64,000 nucleotides of DNA, taken from contig NZ_CP043178.1 of the NCBI RefSeq assembly GCF_014217545.1, positions 434,001 to 498,000 of the forward strand, in the 5' to 3' direction. The notes beneath the pieces are model-generated. The model saw only the letters and a program-made list of their open reading frames with translations, was not told the DNA's origin and ran no database searches. The position numbers were made by a program, and so were the translations under genes. This document shows, piece after piece, positions 42,977-52,644 of this stretch. Each line of letters begins with the position of its first letter. The stretch's first letter is position 1. The DNA comes from Pseudarthrobacter sp. NBSH8 (GTDB lineage: Bacteria > Actinomycetota > Actinomycetes > Actinomycetales > Micrococcaceae).

Positions 42977-43837
42977 GTGACCGAAGCAACAAGCGAAGCA
43001 ACTACTACGGCCTGGCAGCTCTCAGGATTCGGCGATGAAGTGGATCCGGACCCCGCTGTCCAGGCCGCCGTCCTGCTGGCGCTGGGCGCGAGCTACATTG
43101 AAGTACGCAGCGCCTGGGGTGTCAATGTCTCCGAGCTGACGCCGGGGCAGGTGTCTGAACTCAAAGACATCCTGGACGCCAAGGGCCTGAAGGTCTCCGC
43201 CGTGGCCAGCCCAATCGGCAAGGTGGACATCAGCCTGCCCGTGGAGCACGAGGTGGAACGCCTCCGCCAGATCATCTCCGTGGCCAAGGGATTGGATACC
43301 AAGTACATCCGGATCTTCTCCTTCTACCGGAGTGAAACCCAGACGCCGGAAGAAATCCGCGACGACGTCATTACGCGCATGCGGGCACTGGCCGCTGAAG
43401 CCGTGAACGCCGGCGTCGTACTCCTGCACGAGAACGAAAAGGACATCTACGGCGATACGCCGCAGCGCGTCCTGGACATTATGGAGTCCGTCGACTCTCC
43501 CGCGCTGCGCGTCGCCTGGGACAACGCCAACTTCGTCCAGGTTGGCGTCCGGCCCTACACGGACGGTTACGCCATGCTCCGCCCCTACCTCGAGTACCTC
43601 CAGGTCAAGGACGCCATCATGGCCACGGGCGAGGTTGTGCCGTCCGGCCAGGGCGACGGCGAACTGGACGCCACCATTGCCGCCCTGAAGGCGGACGGTT
43701 ATGCAGGCTTTGCCTCGCTGGAGCCGCACCTCGCCAGCCACCACGAACTGGGTGGCTTCTCCGGGGCGGCTGCCTTCGGCACGGCTGCGCGCGCCTTCGC
43801 GGTCCTTGCCGCCAAGAACGGAATCGAACTTTCGTGA
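42977..43837 (+). CDS. Sugar phosphate isomerase/epimerase-like TIM-barrel protein (first)
   Basis: The 286-aa AP-endonuclease-2-like TIM barrel has metal-site Glu/His/Asp residues in L-L-H-E-N-E-K, W-D-N-A-N-F and the final L-E-P-H-L. The N-terminal region G-F-G-D-E-V and Y-I-E-V-R-S-A-W-G resemble sugar isomerase/epimerase or keto-sugar eliminase families. The GTG start follows CAAGGAG. It overlaps the Gfo/Idh gene by 4 nt, forming the first of two isomerase/oxidoreductase pairs in the island; the exact reaction is not known. Confidence 0.88.
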   Translation: MTEATSEATTTAWQLSGFGDEVDPDPAVQAAVLLALGASYIEVRSAWGVNVSELTPGQVSELKDILDAKGLKVSAVASPIGKVDISLPVEHEVERLRQIISVAKGLDTKYIRIFSFYRSETQTPEEIRDDVITRMRALAAEAVNAGVVLLHENEKDIYGDTPQRVLDIMESVDSPALRVAWDNANFVQVGVRPYTDGYAMLRPYLEYLQVKDAIMATGEVVPSGQGDGELDATIAALKADGYAGFASLEPHLASHHELGGFSGAAAFGTAARAFAVLAAKNGIELS

Positions 43838-44847
43838 CCGACCTCAAGGCCGCAGTTATTGGCTGCGGTGATGTGTCGGCAGTGCACTTTGAGGCCATCG
43901 CAAAGCTCGACGGCGCGCGGCTGGCCGGGGTCTGTGACTCAGAACCCGGCCGCCTTGCGGCTGCCGTGGCCGCCTACGGCGTCCCGGGTTTCCCTGATCA
44001 CCTCAGCCTGATCGAGGCCATCGGCCCGGATGTTGTGCACATTACGACGCCGCACAACACGCATGCCTCCATCGCGGCGGACTGCCTTGGGCGGGGCGTG
44101 AACGTCATTGTGGAAAAGCCGCTCGCGCATACGCTCGAAGAGGGCCGTCGGCTGGTGGAGGCTGCCAAGGCGTCGACTGCCAAGATCGCCGTCTGTTTCC
44201 AGAACCGCTACAACGCCACCGCGCAGGCCATGCATGCCCTGCTTTCTTCCGGCGAACTGGGCGCCGTAGTGGGGGCTTCGGCCACGGTGCTGTGGCACCG
44301 CGACGCCGACTACTACCGCAGCCGGCCGTGGCGCGGCACGTGGGCAGGTGGCGGCGGCGGGCTCATGATGAACCAGGCCATCCACACTGTTGACCTGCTG
44401 CAGTGGCTGGTGGGCGACGTCGTTTCGTTGTCCGGCAACGCGGCCACCAGGTTCCTGGGCGAAACCATCGAGGTGGAGGACACCGCGGAGTTTGTTGCCC
44501 TGCACGCCAACGGTGCGCGCAGCGCCTTCTACGCAACGCTGGCCAATGCCGCGAACGCGCCGGTCACCCTGGATATTGTCACGGAAAAAGCGACTCTCAG
44601 TCTTCGTGGAGACTTGACGGTCACTTATGCGGAGGGCCGCGTGGACGTGGTCCCCGAGCGTGTGGTGGAGTCCGGCGGGCGTACCTACTGGGGCGTCTCG
44701 CACGAGCTGCTCATTACTGATTTCTATGCCCGCCTCGGCGACTCGGGTCCGTTCCGGATCAACCCTGAAGAGGCCGAGAAATCCCTGAAAATCGTCAAGG
44801 AGATTTACCGCCAGAGCTACCCGGACGCGCCGGAGAAAGTCTCCTGA
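43834..44847 (+). CDS. Gfo/Idh/MocA-family oxidoreductase (first)
   Basis: The 337-aa protein has an N-terminal Rossmann domain (V-I-G-C-G-D-V-S, then V-C-D-S-E near the end of beta-2), the family motif E-K-P-L-A-H-T, and the C-terminal half with M-M-N-Q-A-I-H-T-V-D-L-L. It should oxidise or reduce a sugar using NAD(P). GTG overlaps the isomerase stop (GTGA). The pair is transcribed from O1. The unit appears to end before the binding-protein promoter at 44923. Confidence 0.9.
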   Translation: MTDLKAAVIGCGDVSAVHFEAIAKLDGARLAGVCDSEPGRLAAAVAAYGVPGFPDHLSLIEAIGPDVVHITTPHNTHASIAADCLGRGVNVIVEKPLAHTLEEGRRLVEAAKASTAKIAVCFQNRYNATAQAMHALLSSGELGAVVGASATVLWHRDADYYRSRPWRGTWAGGGGGLMMNQAIHTVDLLQWLVGDVVSLSGNAATRFLGETIEVEDTAEFVALHANGARSAFYATLANAANAPVTLDIVTEKATLSLRGDLTVTYAEGRVDVVPERVVESGGRTYWGVSHELLITDFYARLGDSGPFRINPEEAEKSLKIVKEIYRQSYPDAPEKVS

Positions 44848-44922
44848 GCTGCTCACGGCAACCGGTTGAAGGCGGTTAGAACGTTTCACTCACAGCGATT
44901 TTCACCTAGATTGCAGCAATAT

Positions 44923-44961
44923 TGACAATCGGTTGCCAAAATTGGCAATCATGCGTAGTCT
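44923..44961 (+). promoter_or_regulatory. Island operator O2 with overlapping promoter
   Basis: The operator is TGACAATCGGTTGCCA (44923-44938). -35 TTGCCA forms its end, with a 17-bp spacer to -10 TAGTCT (44956-44961). A further half-site TGGCAATC lies at 44943-44950 inside the spacer. It drives the ABC importer operon. Confidence 0.85.
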
Positions 44962-45039
44962 GAATCTCGAAGGCCGGTGTGGCTCACGCCACACCGGCCC
45001 AATCGCAACTCTCACGTTCCACAGATTCAGGAGCCAACA

Positions 45040-46569
45040 ATGAAGTTAGGTCCCAAGGCGGCAGCTGCCGCCATTACCGTCAGCGCAGCGCTGGCACTGA
45101 CAGCCTGCGGCGGCGGCGCTACGGGTGGCGCCGGTACGGCAGCAGCCAAGACAACGTCCCTGACATTGGGCGCCGTTCAGGAAATCCGTTCCTGGGACCC
45201 GGCACAGGCCCATGTGGGCCACTTCCTCCAGCCCTACCAGGCAGCGTACGACTCCCTGATTCTGCGGGAACCGGACGGCAAGCTCAGCCCCATGCTGGCT
45301 ACGGAGTGGAAGTACAACGACACCAACACCAAACTCACCGTGGACCTCCGCACGGACGTGACCTTCAGCGATGGCGCCAAGTTCGACGCCGAAGCGGCCA
45401 AGGCAAACCTGGACCACTTCAAGACGGCCAACGGCCCGCAGATGGCACAGTTGACTGCCGTCTCCGACGTCAAGGTTGTTGACGCCGACACCATCGAACT
45501 GAACCTTAAGAGCCCGGATCCCTCGCTTGAGTTCTACCTCAGCCAGGCTGCCGGCCTGATGGGCAGCCCGAAGGCGCTGGGTACCGAAGGTATCAAGACC
45601 GAGCCCGTGGGCAGCGGCCCGTATGTTATGGACAAGGCCGCCACAGTGAAGGACTCGCAGTCGGTGTTCACCGCCCGAAAGGACTACTGGAACAAGGACC
45701 TCCAGAAGTTCGAGAAGGTTACCTTCAAGACGCTGATTGACCTGACCGCCCGCACCAACGCCCTGGTTTCGGGACAGGTTGACGCCACGCTGCTGGACCC
45801 CAAGACCGGCAAGCAGGCCGACGGCGCCAAGATGAAGCTGGTCTCCACCGAGGTGGACTGGCAGGGTCTCCTGCTGATGGACCGCGACGGTACCAAGAAC
45901 CCCGCGCTGGGGAACGTCAAGGTCCGCCAGGCCATCAACTACGCCTTTGACCGCAAGACGATCGTGGACCAGGTCCTGATGGGCCAGGGCGCCCCGACCT
46001 CGCAGCCGTTCGGCAAGGCCAGCGGAGCCTGGACCGAGAATCTGGAGAACTACTACAGCTACGATCCGGCCAAGGCCAAGGCGCTCCTGAAGGAAGCCGG
46101 CTACGAAACCGGCGTGGTCCTCGACGTCCCGGCTGTCCCGGGCTTCGAAACCCAGCTCGCGGTGGTCAAACAGCAGTTGTCCGATATCGGGATCACCCTG
46201 AACGTCGGCGCCGCGATCACCAACACCTACACCACGGACATTTCAGCGCAGAAGTTCACCGCCATCTTCTTCTCGCTTTTCCAGGGTGAGCCGTGGGTGG
46301 CCACCAACCAGATCGTCTCCACGAAGGCTCTCTACAACCCGTTCAAGAACACCACTCCCGAGCTTCAGGCCAAGATCGACGCCGTCGAGCATGGTGGCAA
46401 GGACGCGGGGACGCTGGCCCAGGAAGTCAATAAGTACGTGGTGGAGCAGGCGTGGTTCGCCCCGTTGTACCGGGTCAACCAGATGTACTACCACAACTCC
46501 AAGATCACCGTGGAACCGCAGGTCCAGCAGGCCGTTCCATCGATCTACAACTACTCGCCCGCCAAGTAG
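45040..46569 (+). CDS. Family 5 (Dpp/Opp-type) ABC substrate-binding lipoprotein
   Basis: The 509-aa protein has a lipoprotein signal (lipobox L-T-A-C, Cys23) and an SBP_bac_5 fold with hallmarks such as L-A-T-E-W-K-Y, V-R-Q-A-I-N-Y-A-F-D-R-K and Y-D-P-A-K-A-K-A-L-L-K-E-A-G. Family 5 proteins bind peptides, nickel or oligosaccharides. The enzymes in the operon make a sugar or glycoside ligand most likely here. ATG 45040 follows CAGGAG by 6 nt. A hairpin at 46615-46653 separates it from the permease genes, which may raise its expression relative to them. Confidence 0.92.
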   Translation: MKLGPKAAAAAITVSAALALTACGGGATGGAGTAAAKTTSLTLGAVQEIRSWDPAQAHVGHFLQPYQAAYDSLILREPDGKLSPMLATEWKYNDTNTKLTVDLRTDVTFSDGAKFDAEAAKANLDHFKTANGPQMAQLTAVSDVKVVDADTIELNLKSPDPSLEFYLSQAAGLMGSPKALGTEGIKTEPVGSGPYVMDKAATVKDSQSVFTARKDYWNKDLQKFEKVTFKTLIDLTARTNALVSGQVDATLLDPKTGKQADGAKMKLVSTEVDWQGLLLMDRDGTKNPALGNVKVRQAINYAFDRKTIVDQVLMGQGAPTSQPFGKASGAWTENLENYYSYDPAKAKALLKEAGYETGVVLDVPAVPGFETQLAVVKQQLSDIGITLNVGAAITNTYTTDISAQKFTAIFFSLFQGEPWVATNQIVSTKALYNPFKNTTPELQAKIDAVEHGGKDAGTLAQEVNKYVVEQAWFAPLYRVNQMYYHNSKITVEPQVQQAVPSIYNYSPAK

Positions 46570-46614
46570 CCCACCAAGAATTACCGGGCACGTAGCCACA
46601 CAAATTCAGGCGCA

Positions 46615-46653
46615 GGTCCGGCAGCCCATCAGGAAACGGTGGGCTGCCGGGCC
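46615..46653 (+). terminator. Intercistronic hairpin after the binding-protein gene
   Basis: The 14-bp stem (46615-46628 with 46640-46653, core CCGGCAGCCCA/TGGGCTGCCGG) has an 11-nt loop and no T tract. It is probably a partial terminator or mRNA-stabilising structure rather than the operon end. Confidence 0.7.
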
Positions 46654-46689
46654 CGGCAGCCAATCCATGCCAGTTCAATGGAGCCAGCA

Positions 46690-47631
46690 ATGATCACTTT
46701 CATTCTCAAACGCCTCGGCAGCGGACTCGTCGTTCTGTTCGCCGTCTCGATCCTCGTTTTTTCCCTGCTTTACGTATCGAGCGGCAGTATTGCGCGGAAC
46801 ATCCTGGGCGACCAGGCAACACCGGAGCAGCTGGCCGTGAAGGAAGCCGAACTGGGGCTGGACCAGTCCATCATCGCGCGTTACATCAGTTGGCTCACCC
46901 ACGCACTAAGCGGGGACCTGGGCACATCGTGGTTCACCTCGGAGCCCGTCGCCAACGCGCTGGCCACCCGCATCCCGGTCACGATGACCATGGTCTTTAC
47001 GGCCATGCTCCTGATCTCCGTGATCGCCACGCTTATCGGCGTTGCGGCCGCGGTAAAGCGCGGTTGGGTGGACAGGATCGTCCAGATCGGTGCCATCATC
47101 GGCGATTCTGTCCCCGGCTTTGTCATCGGCATCATCCTGGTGACAATTCTTGCTATCCAGATGGGCATGTTCCCCGCCACCAGTACCATTTCGCCCGGTG
47201 TCGGCGCGGACGCCTGGGTACTTTCCCTGACCCTTCCGGTGATCGCACTGCTGATCAACGGCGTCACCGGAGGCGCGCAGCAGATCCGCAGCGCCGTCAT
47301 CAAGCAGCTCGAACGCGATTACGTCCGCACCCTGCGCAGCCGCGGCATCGGTGAGCGCGAGGTCCTGTTCAAGCATGTCCTTCGGAGCGCCGCTCCGGCT
47401 GGGCTGACCGTGCTCAGCCTCCAGCTGATCGGCATGCTGGGCGGCGTGGTCATCATCGAGCAGATCTTTGCCCTTCCAGGTATGGGGCCGCTCGCCGTAG
47501 CTGCCACCGGCCAAAGTGACCAGCCTGTAGTCATGGGCGTTGTAATGTACACCGTCGTCGTTGTGATCGTGGTCAACCTCATTGTTGACCTGCTCAACGG
47601 CTGGCTTAACCCGAAGGTGCGTGTCTCGTGA
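46690..47631 (+). CDS. ABC permease (DppB-like)
   Basis: The 313-aa membrane protein with about six helices has the DppB start I-L-K-R-L-G-S-G-L-V-V-L-F, the coupling loop Y-V-R-T-L-R-S-R-G-I-G-E, and the closing G-P-L-A-V-A-A. ATG 46690 was chosen because homology starts at M-I-T-F-I-L-K-R. It overlaps the fused permease-ATPase gene by 4 nt. Confidence 0.93.
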   Translation: MITFILKRLGSGLVVLFAVSILVFSLLYVSSGSIARNILGDQATPEQLAVKEAELGLDQSIIARYISWLTHALSGDLGTSWFTSEPVANALATRIPVTMTMVFTAMLLISVIATLIGVAAAVKRGWVDRIVQIGAIIGDSVPGFVIGIILVTILAIQMGMFPATSTISPGVGADAWVLSLTLPVIALLINGVTGGAQQIRSAVIKQLERDYVRTLRSRGIGEREVLFKHVLRSAAPAGLTVLSLQLIGMLGGVVIIEQIFALPGMGPLAVAATGQSDQPVVMGVVMYTVVVVIVVNLIVDLLNGWLNPKVRVS

Positions 47632-49502
47632 CCGAGTCCGTCGAATCCTCAGCCCTGACGCCGGCCCCCGTCACGTCGGGCCAGACCGGAACCGTTGTCC
47701 GGTCAACAGTCTTCAAGCGACTGCTGAAGAATCCTCTTGGCATCATCGCCATCGTTATCCTGCTGGCGATGGCCTTCATGGCCGTATTTGCCGACGCCCT
47801 GGCCCCGTTCGAAGAGAACTTCGCCAACATTTCCAAGACCCTCGCCGCGCCGGACTCTGTCAACATTCTCGGCACCGACAGCTCGGGACGTGATGTCTGG
47901 AGCAGACTGCTGTTCGGGGCACAGCTGACACTGAGCTCGGCGCTGCTGTGCGCCGCCGTCGCCATTGCCATCGGCCTGCCGGCAGGCCTGATCGCCGGCT
48001 ACTACGCCGGCAAGTTCGAAGCGGCCTCCAACTGGGTTGTCAGCATCCTGATGAGCCTTCCGGGCCTTATCGTCCTGCTGACCATCCGGGCCGCGTTCGG
48101 CCCTTCGGTCTGGATTGCCATGATCGCCTTCGGCGTCCTGATCAGCCCTTCCTACTTCCGGCTGACCCGGTCGGCGGTGCAGTCGGTCCGCAACGAACTC
48201 TATGTGGATGCTGCGCGGGTCTCGGGGCTCTCCGATTTCAGCATCATCGTCCGCCATATCTTCTCCGTGGTACGCGCCCCGATCATCATTCAGACGGCCG
48301 CGATCGCAGGCGTAGCCATCGCCATCCAGTCCGGGCTCGAGTTCCTCGGGCTGGGCGATCCGGCGAAGGCCACCTGGGGCGTCATGCTCAGCGAAGGCTT
48401 CAAGAACGTCTACCTCACCCCGACCCTGCTCTTCTGGCCTGCGTTTGCCATGGCGCTGACCATCGGCGCCCTGGTCCTGTTGGGCAACGCCCTCCGTGAC
48501 GCACTCGAAGACGGCGAGAAGATCAAGCACCGCAGGCAGAAAGCCCATCAGGCCGAAGACGCGGCCGCAGCCAGCGCCGCCAAGGCGGCGCGCAAGACCA
48601 TTGCGGCCGTCGAGGCCGGAACCGAACACCACCTCGTCAAGGTGACCAACCTCGGCGTCGGCTACCCCCAGGCCGACGGATCCATCAAGAAGGTGGTGGA
48701 TGACGTCTCCTTCCACGTTGACCGCGGCGAAATCCTCGGCATCGTGGGCGAGTCCGGGTCGGGTAAATCCCAGACGGCCTTCTCCATCCTGGGCCTGCTG
48801 CCGGACACCGCACGCATCGTGGGCGGCGCCATCCAGTTCGATGGCAACTACACTGTCGCGCCGGGCGATGACAAGGTCAACCAGGGCCGCCTCTCCAAGC
48901 TGCGCGGCAAGCGGATTTCCTACATCCCGCAGGAACCCATGAGCAACCTGGACCCGGCCTTCACTATCGGCTACCAGCTGGTCACGCCCATGATGCGCGT
49001 CCTGGGAATCTCAAAGGCAGAGGCCACCAAGAGAGCCATGAAGCTCCTCACCGACGTCGGCATCGTCAGCCCGGAGCGCACCTTCAAGGCCTACCCCCAC
49101 GAGGTATCTGGCGGCATGGCCCAACGTGTGCTCATTGCCGGCGCCATCAGCTGCGAACCGGACCTCATCATTGCCGATGAGCCCACCACGGCACTGGACG
49201 TTACGGTACAGGCCGATGTGCTGGACCTCATCCGCGACCTCCAGCGCCGGCTCGGCGTCGGCGTCATCCTGGTGACCCACAACTTCGGCGTTGTGGCTGA
49301 CCTCTGCGACCGTGTTGTGGTCATGCAGAACGGCCGGCTGGTGGAGGAAGGCCCCGTGCGGGAGATCCTGCGCGAACCGAAGGAACGCTATACCCAGACT
49401 CTGTTGGCTTCGATGCTGGAAGGCAAAAAACCGATGACCATGCTGGTTTCAGCTGCTTCGTCTTCAACTGCGTCATCAAGTGCTAAGGAGAATGTCCTGT
49501 GA
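47628..49502 (+). CDS. Fused ABC permease and ATPase (DppC-DppD type)
   Basis: The 624-aa single frame holds two subunits. Residues 1-300 form a DppC-type permease (L-G-T-D-S-S-G-R-D at 81-89, EAA loop V-D-A-A-R-V-S-G-L near 193-201). Residues 335-605 form a DppD-type ATPase with Walker A G-E-S-G-S-G-K-S (374-381), signature V-S-G-G-M-A-Q-R (493-500) and Walker B L-I-I-A-D-E-P (513-519). An Ala/Lys/Glu-rich linker (300-334) joins them. It ends overlapping the next ATPase gene by 4 nt. Fusions of this kind fix a 1:1 ratio of the two subunits. Confidence 0.92.
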   Translation: MTESVESSALTPAPVTSGQTGTVVRSTVFKRLLKNPLGIIAIVILLAMAFMAVFADALAPFEENFANISKTLAAPDSVNILGTDSSGRDVWSRLLFGAQLTLSSALLCAAVAIAIGLPAGLIAGYYAGKFEAASNWVVSILMSLPGLIVLLTIRAAFGPSVWIAMIAFGVLISPSYFRLTRSAVQSVRNELYVDAARVSGLSDFSIIVRHIFSVVRAPIIIQTAAIAGVAIAIQSGLEFLGLGDPAKATWGVMLSEGFKNVYLTPTLLFWPAFAMALTIGALVLLGNALRDALEDGEKIKHRRQKAHQAEDAAAASAAKAARKTIAAVEAGTEHHLVKVTNLGVGYPQADGSIKKVVDDVSFHVDRGEILGIVGESGSGKSQTAFSILGLLPDTARIVGGAIQFDGNYTVAPGDDKVNQGRLSKLRGKRISYIPQEPMSNLDPAFTIGYQLVTPMMRVLGISKAEATKRAMKLLTDVGIVSPERTFKAYPHEVSGGMAQRVLIAGAISCEPDLIIADEPTTALDVTVQADVLDLIRDLQRRLGVGVILVTHNFGVVADLCDRVVVMQNGRLVEEGPVREILREPKERYTQTLLASMLEGKKPMTMLVSAASSSTASSSAKENVL

Positions 49503-50404
49503 CGGAAACTGCAGCCTCAAGCGCCGCGGTATCAGCCCCGGCACGCGCAGAACTCCTTCGCGTGGAAAACCTGGTGGTCGAGTACCCCGGCAAAGGATTC
49601 CGTGCACGGAAATTCCGCGCCCTGACCGACATTAATATCAGCATCGGCCAGGGTGAGACCTTGGGCCTGGTGGGCGAATCAGGGTCGGGTAAGACCACCC
49701 TGGGCCGGTCTGTACTGGGTCTCGCGCCGGTGAGCGGCGGCAAGATCACCTTCGAAGGCCAGGACATCAGCCACGCCACCCGCAAGCAGCGGCGCGTCCT
49801 CAGCCGTGACATGCAAGTGGTCTTCCAGGATCCCTACACGTCACTGAACCCCGCCCTGGAAATCGGCGACATTCTGGCCGAACCCCTGGGCGTGCAGGGC
49901 ATGGAGCAGGCAGCAGCAAAGAAGCGCGTGAAGGAACTCCTGGACCAGGTTGGCCTCCCGTCGGACGCCATCCACCGGCTTCCGCGCGAGTTCAGCGGCG
50001 GCCAGCGCCAGCGCGTGGCGATTGCCCGCGCCTTGGCACTGTCTCCCAAGCTCATCGTCTGTGATGAGCCGGTCAGCGCACTTGACCTCTCCACCCAGGC
50101 CCGCGTCCTGGATCTCTTCCTGCAGATCCAGAAGGACACGGGCGTCTCCTACCTGTTTGTCTCCCATGACCTTGACGTGGTCCGCCACATCAGCCACCGT
50201 GTAGCCGTGATGTACCGTGGAGAAATCGTGGAGCAGGGGCCCGCAGAGATCGTCACGCGCAACCCCGAGCACCCCTACACGCAGCGGTTGCTGCTCGCTT
50301 CCCCGGTGCCGGATCCGGACCGCCAGGAGAAGCGCCGTGCCGACCGTCACCGGCTGCTCGAAGAACAGCGCCAGCAGAACGAGCAGGCCGCTGTCCTTGC
50401 CTAG
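49499..50404 (+). CDS. ABC ATP-binding protein (DppF/OppF type)
   Basis: The 301-aa ATPase has Walker A G-E-S-G-S-G-K-T, the Q-loop [10 protein letters not shown], signature F-S-G-G-Q-R-Q-R, Walker B L-I-V-C-D-E-P, and the oligopeptide-type C-terminal region ([20 protein letters not shown]). It pairs with the ATPase half of the fused protein. GTG overlaps the fusion gene's stop (GTGA). Confidence 0.94.
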   Translation: MTETAASSAAVSAPARAELLRVENLVVEYPGKGFRARKFRALTDINISIGQGETLGLVGESGSGKTTLGRSVLGLAPVSGGKITFEGQDISHATRKQRRVLSRDMQVVFQDPYTSLNPALEIGDILAEPLGVQGMEQAAAKKRVKELLDQVGLPSDAIHRLPREFSGGQRQRVAIARALALSPKLIVCDEPVSALDLSTQARVLDLFLQIQKDTGVSYLFVSHDLDVVRHISHRVAVMYRGEIVEQGPAEIVTRNPEHPYTQRLLLASPVPDPDRQEKRRADRHRLLEEQRQQNEQAAVLA

Positions 50405-50451
50405 GGCTGGTGCCCGAACTAACGCAACAGCAACAACAATGGAGGAATAAC

Positions 50452-51312
50452 GTGGCCAAAATTGGCGTACAGGCAATGATGCTGAAGGACAGCTTCACCG
50501 AAATCGGGGCGTTCGAAACGCTCCGCAAGGTCAGCGACATCGGCTACAACGCCGTCGAGATCTCCCAGATCCCGATGACGCCGGAAAACGTCGCTGAACT
50601 GGACCGGTCCCGCAGCGAGCTGGGCATGGACATCGCAGCCCTTTCCGTGGCCATGGAGACCCCCAAGGGCCGGCCCGGCGATTCCCTGGCGGAGCACTTT
50701 GACAAGATCGTGGATGACGCAAAGAGCCTGGACTCGAAGTTGCTGCGGATCGGTATGCTGCCGTTCGAGGCGATGACGTCCATCGGCGCGGTGATTGACT
50801 TCGCCAAGCAGGCCAACGAGTATGCCGAGCGCCTTCAGGAGCAGGGCCTGGGGCTGTACTACCACAACCACCACATCGAGTTCGCGAAGTTCGACGGCAA
50901 ATACATGCTGGACATCATTGCGGAGAACTCCCCGGCCATGGGCATGGAAATCGACGTGCACTGGGTCCAGCGCGGCGGCCTGGACCCGGTCCGCACGCTG
51001 GAAAAGTACGCCGGCCGCACGGCCATGGTCCATCTGAAGGACTACCGGATAGGCCAAATGCCGGAGTCGGCCATGGGTCTGCTGGATTCCGGCGACTTTA
51101 TGGGCTTCATGGCCGAGTTCAAGAATGTTGTCCAGTTCGCCGAAGTGGGCGAAGGCAACCTGGACTTCGCATCCATCATCCCAGCCGCGCAGGCTGCCGG
51201 CGCGCAGTACCTGCTGGTGGAGCAGGATGAACTCTATGGCCGCACGGTCTGGGAAGCGCTGCAGACCTCCTACGACAACCTGGTGGCCCTGGGCCAGTCC
51301 GAACTCTTCTAG
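50452..51312 (+). CDS. Sugar phosphate isomerase/epimerase-like TIM-barrel protein (second)
   Basis: The 286-aa TIM barrel has metal-ligand patterns Y-N-A-V-E-I-S, Y-Y-H-N-H-H-I-E-F, E-I-D-V-H-W-V, H-L-K-D-Y and V-E-Q-D-E. GTG 50452 follows GGAGGA by 5 nt, so the frame starting at 50410 is rejected. It is only distantly similar to the first isomerase, suggesting a different step on the same substrate. It lies between the transporter and the second Gfo/Idh gene. Confidence 0.9.
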   Translation: MAKIGVQAMMLKDSFTEIGAFETLRKVSDIGYNAVEISQIPMTPENVAELDRSRSELGMDIAALSVAMETPKGRPGDSLAEHFDKIVDDAKSLDSKLLRIGMLPFEAMTSIGAVIDFAKQANEYAERLQEQGLGLYYHNHHIEFAKFDGKYMLDIIAENSPAMGMEIDVHWVQRGGLDPVRTLEKYAGRTAMVHLKDYRIGQMPESAMGLLDSGDFMGFMAEFKNVVQFAEVGEGNLDFASIIPAAQAAGAQYLLVEQDELYGRTVWEALQTSYDNLVALGQSELF

Positions 51313-51371
51313 CCGGACCGATTTCCACAATCTTTTCGACAAGCTCAACCAACGGAAAAGGATAAACAACT

Positions 51372-52538
51372 GTGAGCAAGAAAGTACGCCTCGGCATCAT
51401 CGGCCTGGGCCAGCAGGGCGGCGCTTACGCCAAGTTCATCACCGACGGCATGGTCCCCAACATGGTGATCGGAGCCATCTGCGACACCGACCCGGCCAAG
51501 AAGGAGATTGCCTCCGCCACATACCCCGACGCTCCCTTCTATGACGACTACATCGCCATGCTGGAAAGCGGCGACGTTGACGCCGTCGTGACCTGCGTGC
51601 CGCACTTCCTGCACCCGGAAATGGGCATCGAGACCCTGAAGCGCAACATCCACGCGCTGGTGGAGAAACCGGCCGGCGTCTACACCAAGCAGGTCAAGGA
51701 ACTGAACGAGTTCGCTGCCAGCAAGCCGGAACTCTCCTTCGGCATCATGTTCAACCAGCGCAACAACCCGCTGTACAAGAAGCTCAAAGAGATTGTGGAA
51801 AACGGCGAGATCGGCAAGATCCGCCGCAGCAACTGGATCATCACCAACTGGTGGCGTCCGCAGGGTTACTACAACTCCAGCGAATGGCGCGCGACGTGGG
51901 GCGGCGAAGGCGGAGGCGTCCTGGTCAACCAGGCCCCGCACCAGCTGGACCTGTGGCAGTGGATCTGCGGCGTCCCGAAGTCCGTCTACTCCAAGGTTTC
52001 CTTCGGCTTCCGCCGCGACATCGCCGTCGAAGATGAAGTGACCGCGGTGGTTGACTACGGAGACGGCGTTACCGGCGTTTTTGTCACCGCCACGCACGAC
52101 CTGACCGGAACCGACCGCTTCGAAATCCTGGGGGACCAGGGCAAGATCGTCGTCGAAGGCAGCAAGACCGCCACGGTCACACGTCTGCACAAGCCCGAGC
52201 GCGAACTCAGCGACGGCATGGACATGGACGATGTCCGCAAGCTCTTTATGGGCCAGCTGAACCCGGAGCAGTACTACACCACCGAGGTCATCGAGTTCGA
52301 GTCCGTCTGGGGCGGACAGCACGCAGGCGTCCTGGAGAACTTCGCCGCCAACATCCTGGACGGCACGCCGCTGCTCGCTCCGGGCTCGGACGGCATCAAC
52401 GGCGTCCGCCTGGCCAACGCCATCCACCTCTCCGCATGGACCGGCAAGGAAGTTGGACTGGACTTCGACGAGAACGAGTTCCTCGCCGAGCTCAACAAGC
52501 GCATCGCCGAAGAGGGCAAGTTCCCCCAGCGCGCCTAA
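51372..52538 (+). CDS. Gfo/Idh/MocA-family oxidoreductase (second)
   Basis: The 388-aa protein has the Rossmann motif G-I-I-G-L-G-Q-Q-G-G, the family motif E-K-P-A-G-V-Y, and the C-terminal half with N-Q-A-P-H-Q-L-D-L-W-Q-W. It is about 50 residues longer than the first paralogue and belongs to another branch, so the pair may act at different redox steps. A 17-bp hairpin follows its stop and ends the operon. Confidence 0.9.
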   Translation: MSKKVRLGIIGLGQQGGAYAKFITDGMVPNMVIGAICDTDPAKKEIASATYPDAPFYDDYIAMLESGDVDAVVTCVPHFLHPEMGIETLKRNIHALVEKPAGVYTKQVKELNEFAASKPELSFGIMFNQRNNPLYKKLKEIVENGEIGKIRRSNWIITNWWRPQGYYNSSEWRATWGGEGGGVLVNQAPHQLDLWQWICGVPKSVYSKVSFGFRRDIAVEDEVTAVVDYGDGVTGVFVTATHDLTGTDRFEILGDQGKIVVEGSKTATVTRLHKPERELSDGMDMDDVRKLFMGQLNPEQYYTTEVIEFESVWGGQHAGVLENFAANILDGTPLLAPGSDGINGVRLANAIHLSAWTGKEVGLDFDENEFLAELNKRIAEEGKFPQRA

Positions 52539-52566
52539 CCTCCTGAGTGAGTAGCGGGGCTGAGTA

Positions 52567-52608
52567 GCAGCTGTGGCCGTTTTGGACCATCAAAACGGCC
52601 GCAGCTGC
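52567..52608 (+). terminator. Terminator hairpin after the transporter operon
   Basis: The 17-bp stem (GCAGCTGTGGCCGTTTT at 52567-52583, paired with 52592-52608, one G-T pair) has an 8-nt loop. No T tract follows, but its stability suggests termination before the LacI gene. Confidence 0.75.
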
Positions 52609-52644
52609 CACCTGCTTGAGTGGTTTCATCGTTAGGATAGGGCG

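Noticed and set aside
42977..44847. First isomerase/oxidoreductase pair as a myo-inositol pathway (IolE/IolG)
   Set aside because: No other iol genes (iolB, iolC, iolD, iolJ) are present, and the unit shares its operator with hexuronate genes; mmsA, which also serves inositol breakdown, lies in a separate valine operon.
44859..44868. Palindrome CAACCGGTTG as a fifth island operator
   Set aside because: It keeps only the centre of the consensus and lacks the outer CA/TG arms and a spaced promoter; it could be an auxiliary half-site at most.
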